This document shows, one piece after another, positions 16,538 to 27,472 of a stretch of 64,000 bases of DNA. Under the pieces are notes generated by a model. The model made no database searches. It saw only the letters and a program-made list of their open reading frames with translations, and was not told the DNA's origin. This DNA is from Woronichinia naegeliana WA131 (GTDB lineage Bacteria > Cyanobacteriota > Cyanobacteriia > Cyanobacteriales > Microcystaceae). A program made the position numbers and the translations under genes. The stretch lies in contig CP073041.1 of NCBI GenBank assembly GCA_025370055.1, positions 7,596,272 to 7,660,271 of the forward strand. Direction: 5' to 3'. Numbering within the stretch: the first letter of the stretch is position 1; every line of letters begins with the position of its first letter.

Positions 16538-19500
16538 ATGAGACCGAATGAAGTGCGCCGCAGAATTCAAGAGTGCAAGAAACAACGCCTCACGAAATTA
16601 GATTTGGGTAATGATTGGAATACGCCTGATGAGGAGAAATTAACCGCTATTCCCGCCGAAATTTTTGATTTCGTTTGGCTAGAGAAACTTAATTTAAGGT
16701 ATAACCAACTGAGTGAGCTACCCGATTCTATTAACCGTCTCCAAAATTTATCAGAACTTGATTTAAGTGATAACTCTCTGAGTGAGCTACCCGATTCTAT
16801 TACCCGTCTCCAAAATTTATCTACACTTGATTTACGTAATAACCAACTGAGTGAGCTACCTGATTCTATTACCCATTTCCAAAATTTATCTTATCTTGAT
16901 TTAAGTTGTAACCAATTGAGTGAGTTGCCCGATTTTATTACCCATCTCCAAAATTTATTAATACTTTATTTAAGTTCTAACCAACTGACTGAGATACCCT
17001 ATTTTATGGGTAATCTCCAAAAGTTGTTAGAACTTGATTTAAGAAATAATCAACTGAGTAAGCTACCCGATATTTCCCATCTCCAAAATTTATCAGGACT
17101 TGATTTAAGTTATAACCAACTGAGAGAACTACCCGATATTTCCCATCTCCAAAATTTATCAAGACTTGATTTAAGTTATAACCAACTGAGTAAGCTACCC
17201 GATTCTATTTCCCTTCTCAAAAATTTATCAGGAATTGGTTTAAGAAATAACCAACTGAGTAAGCTACCCGATTCTATTTCCCTTCTCAAAAATTTATCAA
17301 GACTTGATTTGGCTAATAACAAACTGAGTGAGCTACCGGACTCTATTGGTAATCTTCAAAATTTATTAAGACTTGATTTAAGTTCTAACCAGCTAAGAGA
17401 GCTACCTGATTCTATTGGTAATCTTCAAAATTTATTAATGGTTCATTCAACAAATAACCAACTGAGAAAGCTGCCCAATTCTATTGGTAATCTCCAAAAT
17501 TTATTAAGACTTGATTTAAGTTCTAACCAACTGAGTAAGCTACCCGATTCTTTTTCCCGTCTCCAAAATTTATCTGAACTTGATTTAAGTGATAATCCCC
17601 TGGTTAATCCTCCCATTGAAATTGCTTACCGAGGCATTGAGGCGATTCGTCAATATTTCCGCGATAAAGCAGAAGAAGGTGAAGATCGGCTTTATGAGGC
17701 TAAATTAATCATTATTGGTGAAGGAGGAGCGGGTAAAACGACCCTGGCGCGTAAAATTCTTGATGCCAATTCGTCCATGCCTAAAGCAGAAGAAACCACC
17801 AAAGGTATTGACGTTTTAGAGTGGCATTTTTCAATGGAGAATGACCAGGATTTTCGTGTAAATATTTGGGATTTTGGTGGTCAAGCAATTTATCACGCAA
17901 CGCACCAATTTTTCCTGACCAAACGGTCTCTTTATCTATTAGTTGTGGATAGCCGAAAAGAACATCCCCATCTCGATTATTGGCTCAATATTGTTGAACT
18001 TTTTAGTGAAAATAGTCCTTTATTAATAGTAAAAAATGAACTTGGCGACAGACCCGTTAAAATAGACGAAGCCCAACTAAAGGGACGCTTTGAAAATCTA
18101 AAAGAGAGCTTACCGACTAATTTAGGTAATCCCCAGGGCGGATCGGGTTTAGAACTAATCAAAAAAGCGATTATTTATCATATTTCTCAACTTTCTCACA
18201 TTGGTAATTCTCTTCCCAAGACTTGGATTAAAGTGCGAGAAAAATTAGAAGAGGATGAACGCAATTATATTTCTCTAGATCAATACTTGCAAATCTGTGA
18301 TCAAAATGGCTTCAAATTCAAACAGGAAAGTGTTACCGATGGTCGCTTAGTTCTCAGTCAATATTTCCATGATTTAGGCAGTATTCTCCACTTCCAAGAA
18401 GACCAAACTTCTCCTCTTTATAAAACCGTTATTCTCAAACCTAAATGGGGAACGGATGCCGCTTATAAGGTATTAGATAATAATCAAGTTAAACAAAATT
18501 TAGGCAAATTTACAACAATTGAACTTAAGCAAATTTGGCAGGATGCAGAATACAAAGATATGCAGTCTGAACTGCTAGAATTGATGCTAAAATTCAAACT
18601 CTGTTATCCTTTACCCAACGCAAAAAATACCTACATTGCTCCCCAACTTCTCGATGCGAATCAACCTGAATATTCCTGGAATGATAGCGATAATTTACTG
18701 TTAAACTATGAATATAATTTTATGCCGAGGGGAATTTTAACTCGCTTTATTGTAGAAATGCACAAATATATTGACGAACCAAATGTTTGGTTAACAGGTG
18801 TTTTGTTAAAACGTGACGATACCTGGGCAGAGGTAACTGAAACTTATGATCGTCGTGAAATTAAAATTCGCCTTTCGGGAAAGAATAAACGGGACTTTTT
18901 AGCAGTCATAACCCATCAACTAGATGAAATTCATGATAGCTTTAAACAACTCAAAGTTAAAAAACTCATTCCCTGTAATTGTGATGTTTGTAAAGATAGC
19001 CAAAACCCCCATTTTTATAAATTTGACCAACTACGGAAATTTGTGAATAATAATATTCCTGATACTCGCTGTGATGAATCTTTATTAATCGTTAATGTAC
19101 TTAGTCTAATTGATGATGTTTTTGGCCGCGACAACTTTTTCAGGCAAGAACAGAACAGGGAAAATCCTGGTATTATTGTCTATGGAGATGTTCACGGAGA
19201 TATTAAAATGCAAAATCCCCAACAAGGTGACATTCACGAAGAAATTCAAGTTGTTAATCATCAACCAATTATTGTAAATCCTCCTGAAAATCCTAAGCCG
19301 CTAAAAGTTAAAAGTGCCTGGGCAAATGGTTCTTTTTATCTCTTTGTTTTTGTCGTTGTCGTTGCAGGCATTGGCTTTTTAGGCAAACAATTAGATTTTA
19401 TCGTTCTCTGTGTTGTCATTATTGCAGGAGTTTTATTTGTTCCCCTGATCGGTGCATTGCAACTTAAACAAGACGATCGCCTAAAGGATGAAAGTTTTTT

Positions 19501-19591
19501 AGCCTTAATGAAAATGGTCATTGGCAGTTTACCGCTTATTGGTAATCCCCTGCGAGGAATTTTAAATCCCCAAAAAGAGGACAAAAATTAA
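16538..19591 (+). CDS. LRR-Roc-COR (Roco) protein with C-terminal membrane segments
   Basis: 1017 residues. About 14 leucine-rich repeats of 20-23 residues (about 45-365; consensus LDLSxNQLSELPDSI) lead into a Roc GTPase: P-loop GEGGAGKTT (about 394-402), switch motif WDFGGQ (about 445) and VKNELGDR at the guanine-specificity position. The COR region follows (about 560-850), with a CxC-x2-C cluster (PCNCDVCKD) near 812. Then come a short beta-rich repeat (IIVYGDVHGDI, QGDIHEEIQVV) and two hydrophobic helices (about 930-975). Bacterial Roco proteins switch by GTP-dependent dimerisation. The ligand and output are unknown. The LRR DNA repeats are nearly identical to each other, which allows copy-number change by recombination. 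Confidence 0.88.
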   Translation: MRPNEVRRRIQECKKQRLTKLDLGNDWNTPDEEKLTAIPAEIFDFVWLEKLNLRYNQLSELPDSINRLQNLSELDLSDNSLSELPDSITRLQNLSTLDLRNNQLSELPDSITHFQNLSYLDLSCNQLSELPDFITHLQNLLILYLSSNQLTEIPYFMGNLQKLLELDLRNNQLSKLPDISHLQNLSGLDLSYNQLRELPDISHLQNLSRLDLSYNQLSKLPDSISLLKNLSGIGLRNNQLSKLPDSISLLKNLSRLDLANNKLSELPDSIGNLQNLLRLDLSSNQLRELPDSIGNLQNLLMVHSTNNQLRKLPNSIGNLQNLLRLDLSSNQLSKLPDSFSRLQNLSELDLSDNPLVNPPIEIAYRGIEAIRQYFRDKAEEGEDRLYEAKLIIIGEGGAGKTTLARKILDANSSMPKAEETTKGIDVLEWHFSMENDQDFRVNIWDFGGQAIYHATHQFFLTKRSLYLLVVDSRKEHPHLDYWLNIVELFSENSPLLIVKNELGDRPVKIDEAQLKGRFENLKESLPTNLGNPQGGSGLELIKKAIIYHISQLSHIGNSLPKTWIKVREKLEEDERNYISLDQYLQICDQNGFKFKQESVTDGRLVLSQYFHDLGSILHFQEDQTSPLYKTVILKPKWGTDAAYKVLDNNQVKQNLGKFTTIELKQIWQDAEYKDMQSELLELMLKFKLCYPLPNAKNTYIAPQLLDANQPEYSWNDSDNLLLNYEYNFMPRGILTRFIVEMHKYIDEPNVWLTGVLLKRDDTWAEVTETYDRREIKIRLSGKNKRDFLAVITHQLDEIHDSFKQLKVKKLIPCNCDVCKDSQNPHFYKFDQLRKFVNNNIPDTRCDESLLIVNVLSLIDDVFGRDNFFRQEQNRENPGIIVYGDVHGDIKMQNPQQGDIHEEIQVVNHQPIIVNPPENPKPLKVKSAWANGSFYLFVFVVVVAGIGFLGKQLDFIVLCVVIIAGVLFVPLIGALQLKQDDRLKDESFLALMKMVIGSLPLIGNPLRGILNPQKEDKN

Positions 19592-19601
19592 TATTGATAG
19601 A

Positions 19602-19663
19602 GGGTTCAAGCCTTGAACCCCTACCGACCAATTGCCATTTTAGGGGTGTAAGGTTTACGCCCA
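19602..19663. repeat. Two REP-like palindromes after the Roco gene
   Basis: 19602-19624 reads GGGTTCAAG-CC-TTGAACCC followed by CTAC (a GTAGGGG-headed palindrome in reverse). 19641-19663 reads TAGGGGTGTAAGGTTTACGCCCA, the same head with CGCCCA tail. Both belong to the family described at 9954-10338. The first may also act as a hairpin terminator for the Roco message. Confidence 0.6.
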
Positions 19664-19717
19664 AAGGTAGCAAATTTAACTCAACTCTTGCCTTTATAAT
19701 TGCATGAGATTACCTAA

Positions 19718-20070
19718 TGTCAAATCCGCTTTTATTAATCTTAATAAACTACGAAACTATAGCCTCAACCCAGAACGCGATCGCGGCAAATATTACATCT
19801 TTGACAAATATTATAATTGTTTGTCGGAGCAACTATTTTAGAGTCCTATTCTCAGAGAATTATCGAGCAATTAATAATTTTATCAATCAAAATTATGCTG
19901 ATGAAACAGAGTAAGATTCATCAAATTTTCTTGTCTGGCAAAATTTTCAAACCTTAGATAAATTAAGAAAGAAATTAGATACAAAGTTGTATTCTTTTTC
20001 TCAAGACGAATTAGGGTATTTAACGGGATGGTCTTGGATTTTGACTGCTTTATGTCTGTCAGGTATTTAG
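19718..20070 (+). pseudogene. Degraded reading frame, unknown family
   Basis: No intact gene lies between 19592 and 20379. A decayed frame is visible: NYRAINNFINQNYADETE, a stop at 19912-19914, then DSSNFLVWQNFQTLDKLR and SFSQDELGYLTGWSWILTA to a stop at 20068-20070. Upstream pieces are in other frames. It looks like a small pseudogene rather than chance, but I recognise no family. Confidence 0.3.
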
Positions 20071-20202
20071 AAATTTGGTACAAGGGTGCCATGTCTAAGG
20101 ACTTTGGTAATTTGGTGATTATGAAGACTGCGGGTTATGCTTGCAAGAAATTTTACTGGGTATTGCATGAGATCAGGGATAGACTGGTATAAAAAACGTA
20201 CC

Positions 20203-20230
20203 AAAGGGGGTTTTAATAATCCCCTTTTTA
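20203..20230 (+). terminator. Candidate rho-independent terminator
   Basis: AAAGGGG pairs with CCCCTTTTT across an AT-rich loop, giving a stem followed by T residues. It lies downstream of the degraded frame and 150 bases before truB. Confidence 0.45.
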
Positions 20231-20379
20231 ATATGTGACTCTCTATTATGTATTAAAGGTTATCGTCAAGGTTAGTTTATTGCTGGGCCAAAAATTGGTT
20301 TTGGAGCAAATTTTTTAGGCATTCAGCAAGAGCGTAACCCAAAAATTAATGCTGTTAACTGCCTAACCTAATTTTACAA

Positions 20380-21282
20380 ATGTTCGGATTTATTAATTTA
20401 CATAAACCCCAGGGCTGGACATCCCACGATTGCGTGGCCAAGGTACGACGCTTATTGAATACCCGCAAAGTGGGTCATGGCGGAACTCTCGATCCTTTAG
20501 CGACAGGAGTATTACCGATCGCCGTCGGCAAAGCCACCCGTTTACTGTCCTATTTACCCAGTCGTAAAATCTATCGGGCTAAAGTTCGTTTTGGGATGCA
20601 AACCAGTACTGACGACCTTGAAGGGGAGGTATTACAAACCCGATCGGCGGATCATTTAACCCTGAGCGATATTGAACCCTATTTTGCTCAATTTCTCGGT
20701 CAAGTTACCCAGATCCCGCCCCAATATAGTGCTATACAAAAGGATGGCAAGCGGCTTTACGAATTAGCCCGTCAAGGAAAAGTGGTGGAGGTTCCCAGTC
20801 GTCAAGTGGAAATTTTTAGCCTGGCGGTTTTGAATTGGTTGCCAGGGGAGTTTCCAGCGTTAGATCTGGTCATTACCTGTGGGGAAGGAACCTATATTCG
20901 GGCAATCGCCAGGGATTTAGGCCATTTACTAGGAGTGGGGGGAACCCTCGCGGCCCTAGAGCGGCAGGAAAGTGGCGGTATGAATCTTGAACAAAGTGTC
21001 ACCCTAGAACAATTAGCGGCTCATCCTACCGATTTAATCCCGCCAGAAAAAGCATTAGGATATCTTCCCCAAATTAGCCTCGATTCCCTCACGGCTCAAC
21101 GCTGGTGTCAAGGGCAGAAAATATTACTTCCCCCCTCAGCAGCACAGGAATTAGCGATCGCCTCTACCCTAGTCCCCCTAATAGCCAATCTTCACGAGGA
21201 AAACGATCATTATTTAGGAATTACAGAAATCGTGCGATTGGAGACACTTTTTTATCTGAGTCCTAAAGTAGTATTAATTTAA
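20380..21282 (+). CDS. truB: tRNA pseudouridine(55) synthase
   Basis: 300-residue TruB. It starts MFGFINLHKPQGWTSHD, with the catalytic aspartate in GHGGTLDPLATGVL (about residue 42), the conserved GxxTSTDDLEGE strand, IPPQYSAIQKDGKRLYELARQG and the YIRAIARDLG motif. It makes the universally conserved pseudouridine 55 in the T-loop of elongator tRNAs. The C-terminal part is of the shorter cyanobacterial form. It lies upstream of the split sensor gene on the same strand, with no sign of an rbfA/rpsO operon nearby. Confidence 0.93.
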   Translation: MFGFINLHKPQGWTSHDCVAKVRRLLNTRKVGHGGTLDPLATGVLPIAVGKATRLLSYLPSRKIYRAKVRFGMQTSTDDLEGEVLQTRSADHLTLSDIEPYFAQFLGQVTQIPPQYSAIQKDGKRLYELARQGKVVEVPSRQVEIFSLAVLNWLPGEFPALDLVITCGEGTYIRAIARDLGHLLGVGGTLAALERQESGGMNLEQSVTLEQLAAHPTDLIPPEKALGYLPQISLDSLTAQRWCQGQKILLPPSAAQELAIASTLVPLIANLHEENDHYLGITEIVRLETLFYLSPKVVLI

Positions 21283-22457
21283 GTAAATATAATACTTTTG
21301 CTGCTTGTTTGAATTCTAGGGATTGTTCCTGTGTTTTTAGTTCCCCTTGCCAACCCCGCGACGACAACGACCTTGACAGGCCTCTCTGCCAAGAAGCGAC
21401 TGACCTTAGTGACAAAAGATTCTGGTTTGGTTAGTCAGCTCCAATCCCTGATTCAGGAGATTCCCGATAGTCCTTATCATCTGGAATCCTGTCTGCCAGA
21501 AAATTCTCCTCTCCTGAGATTTCCTTGCTTAGAGATGCAAGATCTCTATCTCCTAGACGCGGAATGCTTATTTGCATCTCCCATTGCTACCCACTGGCAA
21601 AATTCTTTAACCACCTTTGGGAAAAGGGTGGCTCCTATTCCCGTGATTTTAGTGACAACCACGGCAGCCTTCGGTTTACAAGCTCTCAATTTAGGTATTA
21701 CCGATTTCTGGGCCAAAGATGAACTCAGTCTCTCCCTAATTCGGCGATCGCTAAGACTGATTTTCCGTCCCCTGACCTCTGCCCCCCTGCCTCCTTTAAT
21801 TAGCCCAACCGTCGCCTTTTATCAATCCTTAATGGATGGCATTCCCCATAGCCTCTTTTGTAAGGATTTACGGGGAAGATTTATCTACGCCAATCCAGCC
21901 TTTCTCAATACTTTGGGGCTTTCTTTAGCCGAATGTCTGGGTAAAACGGTCTATGATTTATATCCAGCCGATCTCGCGGCCAAATATGATAGTGATGATC
22001 AATGGTTGCTACGTACTGACCGAAAAATCAACCAAGTTCAATCCTATTTTGTTTCGGCTTGCCAAGAAATGATTCAAGTTCATGTGATTAAACAACCCCT
22101 TAAAAACCCTGAAGGAAAACTGATCGGCACCCAGGGAATGTTTTGGAACATTACGAACTCTCAACAAACCCAAGACCATCTTCAACTGCTGCAAAATCTA
22201 ATTAGTACTATCATCACTGCGCCGACGTTTGAATCTGCCCTCGAATTAACCCTTCACCAGGTCTGTGAAATGACAGGTTGGCATTATGGAGAAGCCTGGC
22301 TGCCTCATTCATCCCATCAACACCTGCAACTCAGTCAGTCCAAATTTTTTAGTCATAGTGATCTGCTTCGCTTTTACCATGCGAGTGAAAGCATTACCTT
22401 TGAACTCAATCAGGGTTTACCAGGGCGGGTTTGGGCAAGTCAAAAGCCGGAATGGAT

Positions 22458-23847
22458 GGGTGCGACCTTTAGTTGATGAAGGAAAAGAAAAGTGTTAACA
22501 TGAGATGAAAAGTGACAAAGAGGAAACAATGATGACAGCAAAACTAATTAATGTAGAGGGTTCAAAGATAAAAATAGAACTAACATTAGAACTCAGTCGT
22601 TCAATGTTGGATACAGAAATAAATATTCAAAAAGGCTTAAACGAAGTAGGTTGCATCGCCAGCAAAGAAGCCTTGAAATATTTAGATACAGATGGTTCAC
22701 CCTTAAAAATCGGTGAAGAAATCTGGAAGAGTAAGGGAGAGCAACCGAAAGAATATCAAACACCTTATGGTGAGGTTATAGTGAATCGTCATGTATATCA
22801 GCGTTCACCTTTGAGGAAAAACGTATTGCCCCTTAGAAAGAGAAGCAAGGATAATCATAACATCAACGCCATTATTGGCAAAACAGGTATCCTCAAAAAT
22901 GTCAGGGATGGCAGGCAAAGAGGTGAAAAATGATTTATTAGAAAATCATGGTAGAAAAGTAGCGCTATCCTATATCCAAAGATTGAGTGAAGCAGTAGGA
23001 AGTGTGGTACAGGCAAAAGAAGAAGCGTGGAGTTATGCCCCGCCCAAGGAGGATAGCCAAATTGCAACAGTGGGAATAGGATTAGATGGAACCTGTATGC
23101 TGATGTGTGAGGATGGCTACCGTGAAGCAATGGTGGGAACCGTTTCCCTATACGATAGTGAAGGCGAACGTCAACCTACAATCTATCTAGGTGCGGCACC
23201 AGAGTATGGAAAAAAGAGTTTTCTAGAAAGATTAGAAAGAGAAATTGAGCGAGCGAAAAACCGTTATCCAGAGGCAACATTGGTCGGGATAGCAGACGGG
23301 GCAGAATCAAATTGGAAGTTTTTAGAAAAGCAAACGGAAGAACAGATATTAGATTTCTATCATGCCTCTGGTTACTTAGGTGCCTTGGCAGAAGCGTTGC
23401 ATCCGAATACCGTGTCAAAACAAAAAGAATGGTTGACTGAAAATTGTCGAGAACTCAAGCATGAAAAAGGAAAAGCAGGAGAACTGCTAAATCTGATGAA
23501 AGAAGTCAAAGAAGAAAAAAGTCATTCTAAGAATCTTACCGAGAAACTACAAGCGGCGATTACTTATTACGAGAATCATCAGCATCAAATGGATTATGCT
23601 GAATACATAGAGAAAAAGTATCCGATTGGTTCAGGTGTTACGGAAGCAGCTTGTAAGACGTTGGTCAAACAACGATTATGTTGTTCAGGGATGCGATGGA
23701 AGGAAAAAGGAGCAGGAATTATTTTGAGCCTACGAGCTTTGGTATTGACCAAGGAACGATGGAGTCAATTTTGGGCAAAACTTGATCAATATGGGTTCCC
23801 TGTAGAACCCTGATTACAACAGCTTTTATCAACTAAAGGTCGCACCC
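22458..23847 (+). mobile_element. ISKra4-type insertion sequence (type II), copy A
   Basis: 1390 bases with terminal inverted repeats GGGTGCGACCTTTAGTTGAT and its complement, flanked by an 8-base duplication GAATGGAT (22450-22457 and 23848-23855). Near-identical copies lie at 26040-27429 and 52973-54362, and a partial inverted copy starts at 63598. Confidence 0.92.
22505..23813 (+). CDS. ISKra4-type transposase, two frames joined by +1 shift (copy A)
   Basis: Frame 1 runs 22505-22933 and frame 2 covers 22815-23813 after a stop at 22812. Frame 2 is open through GKTYCPLEREARIIITSTPL before the TTG at 22875, and this segment continues the family alignment of frame 1 (VYQRS then GKTYCP). So the functional product needs a +1 shift at TTG-AGG-A around 22811-22817. 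DDE-type blocks are GIGLDGTCM, LVGIADGAESNW, ILDFYHASGYL, and GSGVTEAACKTLVKQR with GMRWKEKGA. The same offset occurs in copies B and C, so it is either programmed or was inherited from one defective master. Confidence 0.8.
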
Positions 23848-24184
23848 GAATGGATTGGTGATGTTTCAGCCGAATCCACCTCTATTTTCCTGCGCCGTGA
23901 CCTAGCCAAAAGTTTGAAGCTCAAGGGAGCCTTAGGGGTTCCTATTTTAGTTCAAGATCAGGTCATTGCCGTTTTAGTCTTTTTCACCACTCAGGTTAGA
24001 GAGACCGATCCTCATTTAGTTAAAGTTGTGTCTGCTGTCGCTCAACAATTAGGCTTGGTATTGGAGCGCAAACAAATTGAAGTTGCTTTACGCCAACAAA
24101 AGGAATTGTTAGAAAACTTGGTCGATCAGCGTTCAGGAAATTTGGGATCGATTCAAGCTCCGTAAGGGTAAGGGAGAAAAATTA

Positions 24185-25894
24185 TTAGAACAGAAAATAG
24201 CGTTGGGTCATGGGTAAACTGGTGGCGGGTTCGCAGGTCAACAATTCACCATCCGCCCGCACTTCGTAGGTTTCAGGATCAACTTCAATAGAAGGTAAAG
24301 CATCATTTAATTGCAAACTGTGCTTTGTTAAGTTGCGCGTATTTTTAACGGCAACGGGTCGTTTTTGTAGGTTTAAGCGTTGGGGAATTTGAGCCTCTAA
24401 ACTGGCTTGGGAAACAAAAATTAGGGATGTGGCGGCGATCGCCGATCCAAAACTGCCAAACATCGGACGACTGTGAACAGGTTGAGGAGTCGGAATACTG
24501 GCATTAGCATCCCCCATTTGCGCCCAGGCAATCATGCCACCTTTAAGAACTAATTCCGGTTTAACCCCAAAAAAAGCGGGATTCCATAGCACTAAATCTG
24601 CATATTTACCGACTTCAACGGAACCGACAATTTCTGAAATACCGTGCGTAATAGCTGGATTAATGGTGTATTTAGCCACATACCGCTTGGCCCGTAAATT
24701 GTCATTTTCTCCCGTTTCTGCCAATAATCGCCCTCGTTGTACCCGCATTTTATGGGCTGTTTGCCAGGTGCGAATAATCACTTCTCCGACTCGTCCCATT
24801 GCCTGGGAATCGGAGGAAATCATGCTAAAAGCTCCTAAATCATGCAAAATATCTTCGGCGGCGATCGTTTCTCGACGGATACGGGACTCGGCAAAGGCCA
24901 CATCTTCGGGAATGTTGGGATCAAGATGATGACAAACCATCAACATATCCAGATGTTCTTCTAAAGTATTTAAGGTATAGGGACGAGTGGGATTAGTGGA
25001 AGACGGTAAAACATTTAATTCCCCACAAACCTTGATAATGTCAGGGGCATGACCGCCCCCAGCCCCTTCGGTGTGATAGGTATGAATAACGCGATTTTTA
25101 AAAGCATTAATAGTCGTTTCTACAAACCCTGCTTCGTTTAAAGTATCGGTGTGTATTGCAACCTGTACGTCAAACTGATCAGCTACGTTTAAACAGGTAT
25201 CAATGGTGGCCGGAGTGGTTCCCCAATCCTCATGCAGTTTTAAGCCCATTGCTCCTGCTTTAACCTGTTCAATTAATCCCTCTGGTTTAGCACTATTGCC
25301 TTTTCCTAAAAAACCTAAATTAACGGGAAAAGCTTCAGAGGCCTGTAACATTCGCCAAATATTCCATTCTCCTGGGGTGCAAGTGGTGGCATTGGTTCCT
25401 GTGGCTGGCCCGGTTCCTCCGCCAATCATCGTCGTTACACCAGAGGCGATCGCTGTTTCAATCTGTTGAGGACAAATAAAGTGAATATGAGTATCAATTC
25501 CCCCCGCCGTCAGAATCATGCCTTCCCCAGCGATCACTTCCGTCCCTGGCCCAATAATAATATCGACCCGATCCTGAATATAGGGATTTCCAGCTTTTCC
25601 AATCTGAGCAATTAATCCATCTTTAATCCCTACATCAGCTTTAACAATGCCCCACCAGTCCAAAATCAAGGCATTGGTAATGACCAAATCCACTGCCCCC
25701 TCAGCACGAGAGAGAGGAGATTGACCCATGCCATCCCGAATCACCTTACCGCCGCCAAATTTGACCTCATCACCGTAGGTAGTAAAGTCCTGTTCTACTT
25801 CGATCAAAAGTTCTGTATCAGCTAAACGTACCTTATCCCCAAGGGTAGGGCCATAGGTGTCAGCATAGGCGCGGCGATCAAGACGGTAACTCAT
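24185..25894 (-). CDS. ureC: Urease subunit alpha
   Basis: 569 residues, the catalytic subunit that hydrolyses urea to ammonia and carbamate. Active-site elements are all present: nickel-ligand histidines in [12 protein letters not shown], the carbamylated lysine in GLKLHEDWG, histidines in [11 protein letters not shown] and [13 protein letters not shown], catalytic MVCHHLD and the aspartate ligand in [10 protein letters not shown]. Length is normal. No other ure gene is within the window; scattered urease genes are common in cyanobacteria, so UreA, UreB and the Ni-insertion proteins are expected elsewhere. It converges with the truncated sensor gene, with stops 20 bases apart. Confidence 0.95.
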   Translation of the reverse strand: MSYRLDRRAYADTYGPTLGDKVRLADTELLIEVEQDFTTYGDEVKFGGGKVIRDGMGQSPLSRAEGAVDLVITNALILDWWGIVKADVGIKDGLIAQIGKAGNPYIQDRVDIIIGPGTEVIAGEGMILTAGGIDTHIHFICPQQIETAIASGVTTMIGGGTGPATGTNATTCTPGEWNIWRMLQASEAFPVNLGFLGKGNSAKPEGLIEQVKAGAMGLKLHEDWGTTPATIDTCLNVADQFDVQVAIHTDTLNEAGFVETTINAFKNRVIHTYHTEGAGGGHAPDIIKVCGELNVLPSSTNPTRPYTLNTLEEHLDMLMVCHHLDPNIPEDVAFAESRIRRETIAAEDILHDLGAFSMISSDSQAMGRVGEVIIRTWQTAHKMRVQRGRLLAETGENDNLRAKRYVAKYTINPAITHGISEIVGSVEVGKYADLVLWNPAFFGVKPELVLKGGMIAWAQMGDANASIPTPQPVHSRPMFGSFGSAIAATSLIFVSQASLEAQIPQRLNLQKRPVAVKNTRNLTKHSLQLNDALPSIEVDPETYEVRADGELLTCEPATSLPMTQRYFLF

Positions 25895-26039
25895 AGGGGT
25901 TCTCGCTGGGCAGGTTTTCCAAAATTATAGGGGCGATTTCGGCCAAGGCGATCGCCGCTCTTCTCGGTTTTTTACTGACACGCGATCGCTTTAAACCCAG
26001 ATTCAATATAACTCAGACCAGAAAAACTAGACTTCAAAC

Positions 26040-27429
26040 GGGTGTGACCTTTAGTTGATGAAGGAAAAGAAAAGTGTTAACATGGGATGAAAAGTGACAA
26101 AGAGGAAACAATGATGACAGCAAAACTAATTAATGTAGAGGGTTCAAAGATAAAAATAGAACTAACATTAGAACTCAGTCGTTCAATGTTGGATACAGAA
26201 ATAAATATTCAAAAAGGCTTAAACGAAGTAGGTTGCATCGCCAGCAAAGAAGCCTTGAAATATTTAGATACAGATGGTTCACCCTTAAAAATCGGTGAAG
26301 AAATCTGGAAGAGTAAGGGAGAGCAACCGAAAGAATATCAAACACCTTATGGTGAGGTTATAGTGAATCGTCATGTATATCAGCGTTCACCTTTGAGGAA
26401 AAACGTATTGCCCCTTAGAAAGAGAAGCAAGGATAATCATAACATCAACGCCATTATTGGCAAAACAGGTATCCTCAAAAATGTCAGGGATGGCAGGCAA
26501 AGAGGTGAAAAATGATTTATTAGAAAATCATGGTAGAAAAGTAGCGCTATCCTATATCCAAAGATTGAGTGAAGCAGTAGGAAGTGTGGTACAGGCAAAA
26601 GAAGAAGCGTGGAGTTATGCCCCGCCCAAGGAGGATAGCCAAATTGCAACAGTGGGAATAGGATTAGATGGAACCTGTATGCTGATGTGTGAGGATGGCT
26701 ACCGTGAAGCAATGGTGGGAACCGTTTCCCTATACGATAGTGAAGGCGAACGTCAACCTACAATCTATCTAGGTGCGGCACCAGAGTATGGAAAAAAGAG
26801 TTTTCTAGAAAGAGTAGAAAGAGAAATTGAGCGAGCGAAAAACCGTTATCCAGAGGCAACATTGGTCGGGATAGCAGACGGGGCAGAATCAAATTGGAAG
26901 TTTTTAGAAAAGCAAACGGAAGAACAGATATTAGATTTCTATCATGCCTCTGGTTACTTAGGTGCCTTGGCAGAAGCGTTGCATCCGAATACCGTGTCAA
27001 AACAAAAAGAATGGTTGACTGAAAATTGTCGAGAACTCAAGCATGAAAAAGGAAAAGCAGGAGAACTGCTAAATCTGATGAAAGAAGTCAAAGAAGAAAA
27101 AAGTCATTCTAAGAATCTTACCGAGAAACTACAAGCGGCGATTACTTATTACGAGAATCATCAGCATCAAATGGATTATGCTGAATACATAGAGAAAAAG
27201 TATCCGATTGGTTCAGGTGTTATGGAAGCAGCTTGTAAGACGTTGGTCAAACAACGATTATGTTGTTCAGGGATGCGATGGAAGGAAAAAGGAGCAGGAA
27301 TTATTTTGAGCCTACGAGCTTTGGTATTGACCAAGGAACGATGGAGTCAATTTTGGGCAAAACTTGATCAATATGGGTTCCCTGTAGAACCCTGATTACA
27401 ACAGCTTTTATCAACTAAAGGTCGCACCC
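26040..27429 (+). mobile_element. ISKra4-type insertion sequence (type II), copy B
   Basis: 1390 bases, left end GGGTGTGACC (one base different from copy A), right end identical to copy A. Flanked by an 8-base duplication CTTCAAAC at 26032-26039 and 27430-27437. It sits upstream of ureC and may affect ureC expression, since ureC starts at 25894 on the other strand with only about 145 bases left as promoter region. Confidence 0.92.
26087..27395 (+). CDS. ISKra4-type transposase, two frames (copy B)
   Basis: Same arrangement as copy A: frame 1 at 26087-26515, frame 2 ending 27395, with the +1 offset at the equivalent TTG-AGG-A. Amino-acid differences from copy A seen by eye: RLERE to RVERE, and GSGVTEAAC to GSGVMEAAC. 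The second change is in the conserved GSGV(T/I)E block and could weaken activity. Confidence 0.8.
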
Positions 27430-27472
27430 CTTCAAACTCTCAAAATAGAGATAAAAGCCTCCTTCTCAGTAG

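Larger units (their letters stand above)
21331..24165 (+). pseudogene. PAS/GAF sensor protein split by an ISKra4-type element
   Basis: The two halves are 21331-22457 and 23856-24165. Removing the IS and one copy of the 8-base duplication restores KPEW-I-GDVSAEST in frame. The restored product has a response-regulator-like N-terminal module (about 25-150, without an obvious phospho-acceptor), a PAS domain (about 165-280: SLFCKDLRGRFIYANPAFLN), and a GAF domain (about 285-455: EMTGWHYGEAWL ... PGRVWASQKPEW ... GALGVPILVQDQVIAVLVFF), and ends in a coiled-coil start (ALRQQKELLENLVDQRS). The expected histidine kinase or output domain after that coil is absent, so the gene may have been truncated before the IS arrived. 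Disrupted in its present form. Confidence 0.85.

Noticed and set aside
24534-25469. Plus-strand open frames opposite ureC
   Set aside because: Shadows of the strongly conserved ureC coding sequence.
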